Below, piece by piece: positions 33,240 to 42,716 of a stretch of 64,000 nt of DNA. This DNA is from Prevotella sp. Its GTDB lineage: Bacteria; Bacteroidota; Bacteroidia; Bacteroidales; Bacteroidaceae. Position numbers and translations under genes: made by a program. Location: NCBI GenBank assembly GCA_016285075.1, contig JAEEQB010000004.1, positions 1 through 64,000 on the forward strand, given 5' to 3'. Under the pieces are notes generated by a model, which made no database searches, was not told where the DNA came from, and was given only the letters and a program-made list of their open reading frames with translations. Position 1 is the first letter of the stretch, and each line of letters starts with the position of its first letter.

Positions 33240-35306
33240 TTACTTCTTGAAATTGTTTAATCCTTTGCTAAGGAAATCCAGATATTTGTCTATGTCTTCA
33301 TCGTAGGCACGGCTTCCACAGAGAGGTTTGCCCGTAGCGGGGTCTGCAATAACGTAGAAGGGTTGGGCATTGGCTCCGAACTTATGACTTTGCAGGTAGC
33401 TCCATTTGGCACCCACTGTACGCAAGGTTTTCGGTTTTCCATCAGTTCCAATTACCTCGAAAGGCTCTTTCAACGGTGTCTTGTCATCGACATAGAGCGA
33501 GATCAGCACGAAATCGTTTCTCAGCCTGTCGGCCACTCGTGGGTCTGTCCATACAGCAGCCTCCATCTTGCGGCAGTTCACACAGCCAAAGCCCGTGAAG
33601 TCAATGAATACAGGCTTTCCCTCCGCACGGGCAACGGCCATCCCCTGTTCGTAGTCGGTGAAGCGTGCCTCAACGCTACTGGTATTCAGGTTGAAGTCCT
33701 GGGTGTTCATTGGTGGAGCGAAGGCAGAGACAGCCTTGCATGGGGCTCCCCAAAGTCCAGGCACCATATAAACGGCGAAGGCCAGCGAAACGAGTCCTCC
33801 CATGATGCATACAACGGGCATCGGCTTGTTGAGGTTGCCACCTATTTCATCCTCCTGGAACTTCAACCAGCCACAGAGGTAGGCACCCAGCATACCGAAA
33901 ATGACAATCCACAGCGAGAGGAATACTTCGCGGTCGAGCAGATGCCAGCCGTGGGCAAGGTCGGCTACGGAGAAAAACTTAAGGGCAAAGGCCAGTTCTA
34001 TGAAGCCTAAGACCACTTTCAAAGTGGTCATCCACGATCCAGATTTGGGTGCCTGCTTCAGCCAGGAGGGGAAAAGGGCAAAAAGCGTGAAGGGCAGTGC
34101 GAGTGCCAAAGCAAAGCCAAACATGCCAATGCCCGGAGCAATCCAGTTTCCACTGGTGGTCGTCTCGACAAGGAGCAGGCCGATGATGGGAGCTGTACAT
34201 GAGAACGATACCAATACCAACGTAAAGGCCATGAGGAAGATGCTGAGCAGTCCTGTTGTCGACGATGCCTTCGAGTCAACGGCATTCGCCCATGAATCAG
34301 GCAGTTTGATCTCAAACCATCCGAAGAAACTCAGTGCAAACACCACTAATAACAGGAACAGGAAAATGTTGAATATGGCATTCGTTGACATTGCGTTCAG
34401 TGTGTCGCTGCCGGAGATTGCTGTCACTAATAGCCCCAACCCTAAATAAATGACAATGATTGACAATCCATAGGTGACAGCGTCACGTATACCTCTGCCT
34501 TTATCCGTCTTTGCCCGTTTCAAGAAGAACGAGACGGTCATCGGGATGATAGGCCAGATACAGGGCATGCAGACAGCCAGCAGTCCACCGACAAAGCCCA
34601 TCAGCAGCAGGTAAAGCAGGGAATTGCTGGCAACATCGCCGTTACCGTTCTCAGCACGTAGCTCATCAATGACAGGCTGCCATAGATCAGGTTCTCCAGA
34701 CATTTCCGAAAGCGTTGAGGCTGTGACAGTATCGGTAGTGAGCGTATCGTTAGCAAGAGTGTCGGTAGCTACGTTTTCCTTCTGGTCTGTCACCGTTTCT
34801 TCTTTTTCCTTCATATTGTCTTTAGAAACGGCGGTCCCTAATACTTCACTCTTCACTTTTCCATTTTCCTTGAAATCAACCTGCGACGGTGGCAAGCAGC
34901 TTTGGTCGTTGCAGGCTCCATACTCCAGGAAGCAGTCTATTGTGTATTCAGGTTTGGTAAACTTCACCTTTTGTACAAACGTAGCTGTGTTCTCGAAGTA
35001 TTTCAACTCCATGCCGAACATATTGTCAAACTTCTTGATGACGTTTCCTTTAGGTGTCAGTTTGCCAACAGTCTCAACGCCTTCCATCTTTACAGCATTG
35101 AATGTAGCCTCAATGGGGCCATCCTCCCCCAGATCAGTGGAGTAGACGTGCCACCCCGCATCTATGGTAGCCGAGAATACAATTTCACCCTCCGCTTTCC
35201 CCTCGGTAGTCTTTAATTCCGATTTGAAATGTACTGGGTTCACCATTTGTGCCATGATGCTTACGGCCATCATGGTCAGCAGTAATGTTATGAATGGTTT
35301 TTTCAT
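33240..35306 (-). CDS. dsbD: Thiol:disulfide interchange protein DsbD
   Basis: A 688-residue envelope protein that passes electrons from cytoplasmic thioredoxin across the inner membrane to periplasmic thiol partners. The signal peptide (1-19, ending SIMAQ) precedes the N-terminal immunoglobulin-like domain with the cysteines of DCFLEYGACNDQSCLPPS. About eight membrane helices form the CcdA-like core, with VCMPCIWPIIPMT and SCTAPIIGLLL supplying the redox pair. The C-terminal thioredoxin-like domain carries GFGCVNCRK. All expected cysteine pairs are present. It is the first gene of a minus-strand pair with the PheC-like gene, with ispE 21 bases upstream. Confidence 0.93.
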   Translation of the reverse strand: MKKPFITLLLTMMAVSIMAQMVNPVHFKSELKTTEGKAEGEIVFSATIDAGWHVYSTDLGEDGPIEATFNAVKMEGVETVGKLTPKGNVIKKFDNMFGMELKYFENTATFVQKVKFTKPEYTIDCFLEYGACNDQSCLPPSQVDFKENGKVKSEVLGTAVSKDNMKEKEETVTDQKENVATDTLANDTLTTDTVTASTLSEMSGEPDLWQPVIDELRAENGNGDVASNSLLYLLLMGFVGGLLAVCMPCIWPIIPMTVSFFLKRAKTDKGRGIRDAVTYGLSIIVIYLGLGLLVTAISGSDTLNAMSTNAIFNIFLFLLLVVFALSFFGWFEIKLPDSWANAVDSKASSTTGLLSIFLMAFTLVLVSFSCTAPIIGLLLVETTTSGNWIAPGIGMFGFALALALPFTLFALFPSWLKQAPKSGSWMTTLKVVLGFIELAFALKFFSVADLAHGWHLLDREVFLSLWIVIFGMLGAYLCGWLKFQEDEIGGNLNKPMPVVCIMGGLVSLAFAVYMVPGLWGAPCKAVSAFAPPMNTQDFNLNTSSVEARFTDYEQGMAVARAEGKPVFIDFTGFGCVNCRKMEAAVWTDPRVADRLRNDFVLISLYVDDKTPLKEPFEVIGTDGKPKTLRTVGAKWSYLQSHKFGANAQPFYVIADPATGKPLCGSRAYDEDIDKYLDFLSKGLNNFKK

Positions 35307-35327
35307 CGTAAAGGTGTCTTTTTTTGT

Positions 35328-36161
35328 TTAAATTAGATTCGAACAATAGGTAAAGGCATCAGGGAAGAGTTTACTGATTTCTATGGGTTTACGGAAGAGA
35401 CCGAACACGGCACTGCCAGAGCCGGACATAGCTGCGTAGGTGGCACCTTGCTGGTAGAGCACATCCTTGATGCGTCCTATTTCCGGATGAAGGGAAAAAA
35501 CGCTTTGCTCAAAGTCGTTGACAAGCTCCTCGCGCCATGTCTCAACGGGCTGCTGAATCACTTCCAGGCAGTTCTTCGTTGGCCGATGAGGATGGATGAG
35601 AGAGAAAGCCTCGCGTGTGGGGACAGGAATGTCGGGGCGGACCACAGCTATATACCATCCGCTGAGATTGAGACTGACGGGGTGCAGTCTCTCCCCAATG
35701 CCTTCGGCATAGGCTGGTTTGCCAAGAATAAAGAAAGGACAGTCGGCACCGAGGCGGGCAGCACGCTCAATAAGCTGTGATGTACTGAGGCCAAGCTTGA
35801 AAACGTCGTTGACCAGTCTGAGCATATAGCCACAATCGCTTGAACCTCCTCCCATACCCGCTTGTGTTGGAATGCCTTTCCACAGATGGACGTGCAGGCG
35901 GGGTAGGGCGGGGAACTCCTGCTTTAGGAGTTGGTAAGCACGTACGACTAGGTTGCGTTGCTCGTCGCCTTCGATAGTTATGTTAGTCACTTTCAGATCG
36001 CAGTCCACTTCCGAGGGGAAGTCCGGGTGCATCGGGATAATCTCTAACACATCATGGACAGGTACCGGGTAGAACACGGTTTCAAGATTGTGATAACCGT
36101 CAGGACGCCGTTCCACAATGTTGAGTCCAAGATTTATTTTTGCTGTTGGAAAGATAATCAT
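35328..36161 (-). CDS. ispE: 4-diphosphocytidyl-2-C-methyl-D-erythritol kinase IspE
   Basis: A 277-residue GHMP kinase of the MEP isoprenoid pathway, phosphorylating CDP-methylerythritol at its 2-hydroxyl. I start it at MIIFPTAKINLGLNIVERRP (36161). The frame continues 28 codons upstream, but only into non-conserved sequence overlapping the next gene. The ATP-binding motif is GIPTQAGMGGGSSDCGY, and the closing GHMP motif is AAMSGSGSAVFGLF. Length is normal for the family. The preceding minus-strand gene ends 23 bases upstream. The enzyme is cytosolic and usually essential. Confidence 0.92.
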   Translation of the reverse strand: MIIFPTAKINLGLNIVERRPDGYHNLETVFYPVPVHDVLEIIPMHPDFPSEVDCDLKVTNITIEGDEQRNLVVRAYQLLKQEFPALPRLHVHLWKGIPTQAGMGGGSSDCGYMLRLVNDVFKLGLSTSQLIERAARLGADCPFFILGKPAYAEGIGERLHPVSLNLSGWYIAVVRPDIPVPTREAFSLIHPHRPTKNCLEVIQQPVETWREELVNDFEQSVFSLHPEIGRIKDVLYQQGATYAAMSGSGSAVFGLFRKPIEISKLFPDAFTYCSNLI

Positions 36162-36184
36162 AACATGGATGTGAGATGTTAGTG

Positions 36185-37177
36185 TTAATCGCGATAGATT
36201 CTGGAAAGGATGGTATTGACCCAGCCGATGCTGACATGGAACCATCTGTACGTGCTGACAGGCTTCCCTCCAAAACGGAGGATGAATTCCCGGAAAGGGT
36301 TTTTCCGGAAGGGTAGTCCAACGTCAAGGAAGAAGATGTGGTCGTAGTTGTGATGGTGGGAATCCTTGATGGAATGCCAGATGGTCATGATGTCGGGGTG
36401 GACAAAAGCAAACGATTTCCGTCGGAATGCCGAGTACCAGAGGTAGGCATTGCGACCGCTATAAACAACAGCCGAACAACCGATGACCATTTCACGATAT
36501 TTGGTGACATAGAGGCGTCCGCAGTGCATCTGCTGGATTTGGCGGAAGAAGTCGTCGTGAGGGATGTATCGCTTGGGTTTCAGCCAGTTGTGATGGTGAA
36601 GCAGCTTGGAGAACGCACGGAAGTCATCGTCTGTGGTTACCTCTTCCGTCACAACGCCACGCGCATAAGAATGAACGATCCGCTTATGCATCTGCTGGCT
36701 GATCCGCTCTTCTGGTGCACGACTATGAAGCGAATTGTGAATACTCATCCAGTGGACGGGAAAGAAATGCTGTTTGCGGAATTCGCGGTAGCCGAACATT
36801 TTCTGGTTGAGGTTACTTACTTCAATAAAAAGAACGCTACTGCCTAGACGGTTACGGATGGCGTGTAGCATCTGGGCGAAAACTTCACTTCTGTTGGTGC
36901 ACTGGGAAGAGTAGGCTCCCTCGCTCAGGATGCGGCAGTGCATGAAGAAATAGGGAGGGAACCACGAAGCACGATAGCGAACAATAGCCAGCAACTGACC
37001 AATCACCTGTCCGTCGGAAGTCTGGGCTACAGCCATGTATGGCTTTTGGCGCGGTGTCTTGGCAGTCATCAGGAACAGAGCCCGGCTGTGGAAGAAATTC
37101 TCCTCCAGAAGTGTGGCTTCTTCAGTCGTCGGCCACTGGTTGGCGTGTTCTATGATTCGTACTTGTATCTCATTCAC
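36185..37177 (-). CDS. GNAT/FemAB-like acyltransferase
   Basis: A protein of about 330 residues, placed at the GTG (37177) that gives VNEIQVRIIEHANQW. The frame upstream holds a TTG at 37204, but that DNA contains a TATTTTTG promoter-like box. Middle and C-terminal parts carry features of double-GNAT acyltransferases of the FemAB type: FFPVHWMSIHNSLH, CGRLYVTKYREMVIGCSAVV, then AYLWYSAFRRKSF and a C-terminal FFLDVGLPFRKNPFREF. Such proteins transfer amino acids or acyl groups to envelope polymers, or serve in exopolysaccharide synthesis. The substrate is unknown. The gene is divergent from ileS, with about 135 bases between them. Confidence 0.75.
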   Translation of the reverse strand: MNEIQVRIIEHANQWPTTEEATLLEENFFHSRALFLMTAKTPRQKPYMAVAQTSDGQVIGQLLAIVRYRASWFPPYFFMHCRILSEGAYSSQCTNRSEVFAQMLHAIRNRLGSSVLFIEVSNLNQKMFGYREFRKQHFFPVHWMSIHNSLHSRAPEERISQQMHKRIVHSYARGVVTEEVTTDDDFRAFSKLLHHHNWLKPKRYIPHDDFFRQIQQMHCGRLYVTKYREMVIGCSAVVYSGRNAYLWYSAFRRKSFAFVHPDIMTIWHSIKDSHHHNYDHIFFLDVGLPFRKNPFREFILRFGGKPVSTYRWFHVSIGWVNTILSRIYRD

Positions 37178-37240
37178 GGCGCAAAAATACACTATATTTT
37201 TCAAATAATCAACTTTTGTATCTTAAAAATAATTATTTCT

Positions 37241-37271
37241 TTTGTGGGGTGGAGATTTTTTACTACCTTTG
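37241..37271 (+). promoter_or_regulatory. Promoter of ileS
   Basis: TTTG at 37241-37244, a 19-base spacer and TACCTTTG at 37264-37271 are an exact match to the Bacteroidota consensus. The ileS ATG follows at 37313. Confidence 0.85.
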
Positions 37272-37312
37272 CGCACTAAATTGGAAAAGTAATCAATAAT
37301 GAGCATAGTAAA

Positions 37313-40300
37313 ATGGAAAAGAAATTTCCCGAATACAGCGGTCTGAACCTGACAAAGGTAAATAATCAGGTGCTTGAGGAATGGAATAAGAAGAACGTTT
37401 TCCTCCGCAGTATAAGTGAGCGTGAAGGATGTCCGCAGTTTGTTTTCTTCGAGGGTCCTCCCTCAGCCAATGGCCATCCAGGCATTCATCATGTACTGGC
37501 GCGTACCATCAAAGATACGTTCAACCGCTACAAGACCATGAAGGGCTATCAGGTACACCGTAAAGCCGGATGGGACACCCATGGACTCCCAGTGGAGTTA
37601 GGCGTGGAAAAAGAATTGGGCATTACCAAGGCCGACATTGACAATAAGGATTCAGAGAAGTACATTTCCACGGAAGATTACAACCGTAAGTGCCGTGAGA
37701 ATGTGATGATGTATACCAAGGAGTGGCGCGAGTTGACCGAGAAAATGGGATACTTCGTCGATCTTGACCATCCATACATTACTTATGAGAACAAGTATAT
37801 AGAGACATTATGGTGGTTGCTGAAACAGTTCTATCAGAAGGGACTGCTCTATAAAGGCTATACCATACAGCCCTATTCTCCGGCAGCAGGCACTGGTCTG
37901 TCCAGTCATGAGCTGAACCAGCCTGGTTGCTATAGAGACGTAAAGGATACTACTTGTACAGCTCTGTTCAAGATGAAGAATCCGAAACCCGAGATGGCTG
38001 AGTGGGGCACTCCCTATTTCCTTGCATGGACGACGACGCCTTGGACGCTGGCAGCCAATTCTGCACTGTGTGTGGGACCGAAGATTGACTATGTGGCTGT
38101 TCAGACCTACAACCCTTACAGTGCTGATCCAATCACCATCGTGTTGGCTGAGGCACGTCTGGCCGCTTATCTGCCCACTGCAGGTGAGATTACTGACGGA
38201 GGTGAATTGCCTGAGTTCAAGAAAGGTGACAAGTTTATGCCCTATCGTGTTGTGGGTCGCTATAAAGGTACTGACCTGGTGGGGATGGAGTATGAGCAGC
38301 TGATGCCTGCCATCAAGCCGCTGACCGATGGTGCTTTCCGTGTAATACCTGGCGATTATGTGACCACAGAAGATGGTGCAGGTATTGTCCATATTGCTCC
38401 CAACTTTGGTGCCGATGATGCTTTCGTGGCTAAGAAAGCTGGTGTTCCTCCTATCGTATTGATAGACAAGAAAGGACTGGAACGGCCTGTGGTTGATCTT
38501 CAGGGTAAGTATTTTGCCGTTGAAGACTTGGATGAGGATTTCGTAGCTAAGTACGTGAATCTCAATGAGTGGAACAAGTTTGCTGGCCGTTATGTAAAGA
38601 ATGCCTACGACGACACTCTTACTGACAAAGATGAGACACTTGATGTCTCGATCTGCATGGACCTAAAGGCTCAGAACAAGGTGTTTAAGATAGAGAAACA
38701 CGTACACAACTATCCACATTGCTGGCGTACAGACAAACCTGTCTTGTACTATCCATTGGATTCGTGGTTTATCAAGTCGTCGGCATGCAAGGAACGCATG
38801 TCTGAACTCAACAAAACCATCAACTGGCAGCCAGAGTCTACAGGTACAGGTCGTTTCGGCAACTGGCTCGACAACTTGAACGACTGGAATCTCTCACGTA
38901 GTCGTTTCTGGGGTACACCGCTTCCTATTTGGCGCTCTGAGGATGGTGAGGAAATCTGCATTGGCAGCGTAGAGGAACTCTACAATGAGATTGAAAAGGC
39001 CGTCGAAGCAGGCTTTATGACCAGCAATCTGTTGAAGGATCAGGGCTTTGTGCCTGGTGATATGTCAAAGGAGAATTACGACAAGATAGACCTGCATCGC
39101 CCATACGTGGATTACATTGTACTGTGTTCTGCATCAGGAAAGCCGATGAAGCGTGAGTCCGACCTCATCGACGTGTGGTTCGATTCAGGCTCCATGCCTT
39201 ATGCTCAGGTGCACTATCCGTTTGAGAATGCAGATCTCATCGACAAGGGCATTGCATTCCCATGCGATTTCATCAACGAAGGTGTTGACCAGACACGTGG
39301 CTGGTTCTTTACCCTTCATGCCATTGCTACGATGATTTTTGACAGCGTCGCCTTCAGAAACGTTATTTCAAGCGGTCTGGTGCTCGATGCCAAAGGCAAT
39401 AAGATGTCTAAGCATGTGGGTAACGTTGTCAATCCGTTTGATATGATCGACAAATACGGTTCTGACGCCGTACGCCTGTATATGATGACCAACTCAGAGC
39501 CTTGGGACAACCTGAAGTTCGATCCTGAGGGCGTGGCTGAAATCAGTCGTAAGTTCTTTGGTACCTTATATAATACATATTCACTCTTTGCGATGTATGC
39601 CAATGTGGATGGCTTTGATCCACAGACACCACAAATACCCGTCTCCGAGCGTCCGGAGTTTGACCGTTGGATACTCTCTTGCCTGAATTCACTGGTAGAG
39701 GGTGTGGAACAGGAGATGAATGGATACGATCCGACTCGTGCCGGACGCCTTATTGATCAGTTCGTGGATGAAGACCTATCTAACTGGTATGTGCGCCTGA
39801 ATAAAAAACGCTTCTGGGGCAAGGAGATGGACAACGATAAACTGGCTGCTTATCAGACCCTGTATGAGTGTCTGATGACCGTAGCTAAAGTGTTGGCACC
39901 CTTCTCTCCGTTCTTTGCAGACCAGCTGTATAAAGACCTTGGCGGCCCGTTGGATAGCGTTCATCTGGATATGTTCCCTGTATTCAATGCAGCTCTTGTC
40001 AATAAAGACCTCGAAGAACGTATGGATGTTGCTCAGCGTATCACCACCATTGTTCTTGCCTTGCGTCGCAAGGAGAGTATCAAAGTGAAGCAGCCCCTTC
40101 AGACGCTGATGATCCCGCCCGTTGACAGCGCCCAGCGCGATGCCATCGAGAGCGTGAAGCAGATTTTCTTGCAGGAAGTGAACGTCAAGGAAGTGAAATT
40201 CGTTGAGGGCGCTGGCATCTTGGTGAAGAAAGTAAAGTGCAATTTCCGCACCATGGGCAAGAAGTTCGGTAAGATGATGAAGTCCGTGGCTGCTGCTGTC

Positions 40301-40738
40301 GATGCCCTTACCCAGGAGCAGATAGCAGACCTTGAGGCTAATGGCACTCTTTCCATCAATATCGAAGGACAGCCCGTCAGCATCGAGGCTACCGATGTTG
40401 AAATCATCAGCGAGGATATCCCTGGCTGGCTGGTGGGCAACGAAGGCAATCTCACCGTAGCCCTCGATATTACTTTGACCGATGAACTGCGTGCTGAGGG
40501 TATGGCCCGTGAGCTGGTGAACCGCATCCAGAACATCCGCAAGAAGAGTGGGTTGGAAATTACTGACCATGTCCGGGTAAGCATTGAACCCAATGAGGCA
40601 TCCACCAAGGCCGTAAACGCATTTGGTGACTATATTGCCCGTCAGGTGTTGGCCGATGACCTGAAACTTGAGGTTAACGACGGTCAGACCGTAGAATTTG
40701 ATGACTTTAAACTGAATATCAAAATAACAAAAATCTAA
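37313..40738 (+). CDS. ileS: Isoleucyl-tRNA synthetase
   Basis: A 1141-residue class I aminoacyl-tRNA synthetase charging tRNA-Ile. The HIGH-type motif appears as NGHPGIHHVLART and the KMSKS loop as GNKMSKHVGNVV. The CP1 editing domain lies between them (with TPYFLAWTTTPWTL and the threonine-rich editing site), and the anticodon-binding helical domain follows. No C-terminal zinc-finger cysteines are seen. Together with the length, this fits the longer class of bacterial IleS related to eukaryotic enzymes. Transcription starts from a consensus promoter just upstream, and a DksA-like gene follows four bases after the stop. Confidence 0.97.
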   Translation: MEKKFPEYSGLNLTKVNNQVLEEWNKKNVFLRSISEREGCPQFVFFEGPPSANGHPGIHHVLARTIKDTFNRYKTMKGYQVHRKAGWDTHGLPVELGVEKELGITKADIDNKDSEKYISTEDYNRKCRENVMMYTKEWRELTEKMGYFVDLDHPYITYENKYIETLWWLLKQFYQKGLLYKGYTIQPYSPAAGTGLSSHELNQPGCYRDVKDTTCTALFKMKNPKPEMAEWGTPYFLAWTTTPWTLAANSALCVGPKIDYVAVQTYNPYSADPITIVLAEARLAAYLPTAGEITDGGELPEFKKGDKFMPYRVVGRYKGTDLVGMEYEQLMPAIKPLTDGAFRVIPGDYVTTEDGAGIVHIAPNFGADDAFVAKKAGVPPIVLIDKKGLERPVVDLQGKYFAVEDLDEDFVAKYVNLNEWNKFAGRYVKNAYDDTLTDKDETLDVSICMDLKAQNKVFKIEKHVHNYPHCWRTDKPVLYYPLDSWFIKSSACKERMSELNKTINWQPESTGTGRFGNWLDNLNDWNLSRSRFWGTPLPIWRSEDGEEICIGSVEELYNEIEKAVEAGFMTSNLLKDQGFVPGDMSKENYDKIDLHRPYVDYIVLCSASGKPMKRESDLIDVWFDSGSMPYAQVHYPFENADLIDKGIAFPCDFINEGVDQTRGWFFTLHAIATMIFDSVAFRNVISSGLVLDAKGNKMSKHVGNVVNPFDMIDKYGSDAVRLYMMTNSEPWDNLKFDPEGVAEISRKFFGTLYNTYSLFAMYANVDGFDPQTPQIPVSERPEFDRWILSCLNSLVEGVEQEMNGYDPTRAGRLIDQFVDEDLSNWYVRLNKKRFWGKEMDNDKLAAYQTLYECLMTVAKVLAPFSPFFADQLYKDLGGPLDSVHLDMFPVFNAALVNKDLEERMDVAQRITTIVLALRRKESIKVKQPLQTLMIPPVDSAQRDAIESVKQIFLQEVNVKEVKFVEGAGILVKKVKCNFRTMGKKFGKMMKSVAAAVDALTQEQIADLEANGTLSINIEGQPVSIEATDVEIISEDIPGWLVGNEGNLTVALDITLTDELRAEGMARELVNRIQNIRKKSGLEITDHVRVSIEPNEASTKAVNAFGDYIARQVLADDLKLEVNDGQTVEFDDFKLNIKITKI

Positions 40739-40742
40739 AGTT

Positions 40743-41126
40743 ATGGCAGAAAAAACACGTTACACTGACGAAGAACTCGAGGAGTTCCGCAGTATTATCA
40801 ATGAGAAGTTGGCGTTAGCTAAGCGTGATTATGATCAGATGATGCGAGTGCTGACGAATCAGGACTCCAATGATGTGGATGACACGTCTCCTACTTATAA
40901 GGCACTGGAGGAAGGTAGCTCGGCTCAGTCGAAAGAAGATCTGATTTCTATGGCATCACGCCAGCAGAAATTCATACAGGGATTGAAGGCTGCCTTGGTG
41001 CGTATAGAAAACAAGACATATGGCATTGACCGCATTACGGGAAAACTGATTCCCAAGGAACGACTGAGGGCTGTTCCCCACGCCACGCTGAGTGTGGAGT
41101 CGAAACTGATGAGTAATAAGAAATGA
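40743..41126 (+). CDS. DksA/TraR-like protein without zinc-binding cysteines
   Basis: A 127-residue protein with the DksA/TraR plan: an N-terminal coiled coil (10-95) and a short C-terminal globular end. In the family this end carries a four-cysteine zinc finger, (Y/H)G.C..(T/C)GK...RL. Here the corresponding sequence reads TYGIDRITGKLIPKERLRAV, so the first cysteine is Asp, and I see no others in the protein. Fold and RNA-polymerase secondary-channel binding could be kept without the metal. It is cotranscribed with ileS (four-base gap) and overlaps lspA by four bases, an arrangement common in Bacteroidota. It is probably a transcription modulator in the stringent response, not proven. Confidence 0.85.
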   Translation: MAEKTRYTDEELEEFRSIINEKLALAKRDYDQMMRVLTNQDSNDVDDTSPTYKALEEGSSAQSKEDLISMASRQQKFIQGLKAALVRIENKTYGIDRITGKLIPKERLRAVPHATLSVESKLMSNKK

Positions 41127-41755
41127 CAGGAAGAAAGGCATTCTTTTCTGACGGGAAACTGGCGACACTTATCGTGATCGCCATTCTCGTTATAGACCAA
41201 GTAATCAAAATCTGGGTGAAGACCCACATGCATCTCCATGAAAGCATACATGTGACAGACTGGTTTTACATCACGTTTATTGAGAACAATGGCATGGCGT
41301 TCGGCATGAGCATCGGTTCAAAACTGGTATTATCGCTCTTCCGTGTTGTTGCCATATCTGTGCTGGGTTATTACATCTGGTTGCAGGTACGGCGCCATGC
41401 ACGCACGGGCTATATCGTGCTGTTGGCAATGGTGCTGGCTGGTGCTGCAGGAAACCTGATTGATTGCCTCTTTTATGGGCAGGTGTTCAATGCATCATCG
41501 CCTTACTATGTCAGCTATTTCGTGGAGTATGGAACTGGTTATGCACCGTTTCTCATGGGTAAGGTGGTGGACATGTTCTACTTCCCTCTCATAGAGAGCA
41601 CTTGGCCGTCGTGGATGCCTTTCTGGGGTGGGGAGGACTTCGTGTTCTTCAGTCCTGTGTTCAATTTTGCTGATGCATCCATCAGCGTAAGTGTGGTATT
41701 GCTCCTGCTACTGTATCGGAAGGAAATTAGTGAAATTACCTTGAAACGTGAATAG
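41123..41755 (+). CDS. lspA: Lipoprotein signal peptidase (signal peptidase II)
   Basis: A 210-residue inner-membrane aspartyl protease that removes signal peptides from prolipoproteins. Four transmembrane helices can be seen. Family motifs are NNGMAFGM, the first aspartate in AGAAGNLIDCLFYGQVFN (usually GN.iDR, here DC), and the second in FNFADASISV. The protein is longer than the usual 160 residues because of an extra segment of about 40 residues between the two aspartate sites (ASSPYYVSYFVEYGTG...), a feature I associate with Bacteroidota enzymes. It starts inside the DksA-like stop (ATGA), and the next lipoprotein gene overlaps its end by eight bases. Confidence 0.93.
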   Translation: MTGRKAFFSDGKLATLIVIAILVIDQVIKIWVKTHMHLHESIHVTDWFYITFIENNGMAFGMSIGSKLVLSLFRVVAISVLGYYIWLQVRRHARTGYIVLLAMVLAGAAGNLIDCLFYGQVFNASSPYYVSYFVEYGTGYAPFLMGKVVDMFYFPLIESTWPSWMPFWGGEDFVFFSPVFNFADASISVSVVLLLLLYRKEISEITLKRE

Positions 41756-42713
41756 GTACATTCTGTTTGTTGTCATGCTTGCTTTTCTGGCCTCCTGTGC
41801 GCCTGGAACCCCTAAGCAGTATCTTCAGCCCGATGAGCTTGAGGATTTGCTCTACGACCTGCATCTGGCTCAGGGCATGGTCTATCAGGGCGATGACTAT
41901 AAGCAGTATGACTATAATCGTGTACTCTATCATGCTGCCGTGTTGAAGAAACATGGCATCACGCAGGCTGAGCTTGACTCGTCGATGGTCTATTACTATA
42001 AGCGTGCTGACCGGTTGGATGACATCTATAAGCGTGTGGCAAAGCGGCTCAGCGAGGCTGCGCTTGACTTAGGTGCAACCGAAGGAGAGGTTAACCAGTA
42101 CAGTCAGTTTACCACCGGCGGTGACACTGCAAATGTATGGAAGGGCGATATCGCTGCAGTCCTCTTGCCTCATCCCATGCACAACCGATTGGAGTTTGAC
42201 ATCAAAGCCGACTCTGCCAGTAGGGAAGGAGATGTCTATGTATTGAATATGTTCCTCGACTTCTTCTTCCAGAATGGCATGAAGGAGGCAGAAGGCTGTC
42301 TCATGCTGGTGTACGACAACGACAGTGTGTCCTGCCGTACCAGTCGCCTTTCTTTCAATGGACAGAACCAATTCCGCCTCGAGTCTTCCGGTGACCATAG
42401 GGTGAAGGAGATAAAAGGCTATATCTACCTGTCACGTGGTAATGATAATACTTCTACAATGAGGATGTTGTTTATCAAGGATATACAGCTGATCCGCATG
42501 CACAAGCGGGAAAAGAAAAAGGAACCTGAGGACGAAGTGAAGAACGACTCTTTGGCTCATCCCGCCACAGAGGACTCACAGTCCGACTCTGTACCGGCAA
42601 CAGCCGATTCATTGTCCAGGTTTGGCCGTGTGCTGCCTGCAGGCGGACGTGGCGTACAGAACCGTGTGAATGATATGACACCAAGAAAAGATATTAAACT
42701 GAAAATCGAATAG
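41748..42713 (+). CDS. DUF4296 lipoprotein
   Basis: A 321-residue lipoprotein with a GTG start inside lspA. The lipobox is LASC (Cys17). Residues 20-120 are the DUF4296 domain: YLQPDELEDLLYDLHLAQGM, then AVLKKHGITQAELDSSMVYY. The rest is a beta-rich domain (about 130-245) and a low-complexity charged tail with EDSQSDSVPATADSLSRF. The family is restricted to Bacteroidota, its genes commonly sit next to lspA as here, and its function is unknown. Its location directly after the peptidase that processes it suggests a role in envelope biogenesis. The nucleoside-transporter gene follows three bases on. Confidence 0.88.
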   Translation: MNRYILFVVMLAFLASCAPGTPKQYLQPDELEDLLYDLHLAQGMVYQGDDYKQYDYNRVLYHAAVLKKHGITQAELDSSMVYYYKRADRLDDIYKRVAKRLSEAALDLGATEGEVNQYSQFTTGGDTANVWKGDIAAVLLPHPMHNRLEFDIKADSASREGDVYVLNMFLDFFFQNGMKEAEGCLMLVYDNDSVSCRTSRLSFNGQNQFRLESSGDHRVKEIKGYIYLSRGNDNTSTMRMLFIKDIQLIRMHKREKKKEPEDEVKNDSLAHPATEDSQSDSVPATADSLSRFGRVLPAGGRGVQNRVNDMTPRKDIKLKIE

Positions 42714-42716
42714 ATT

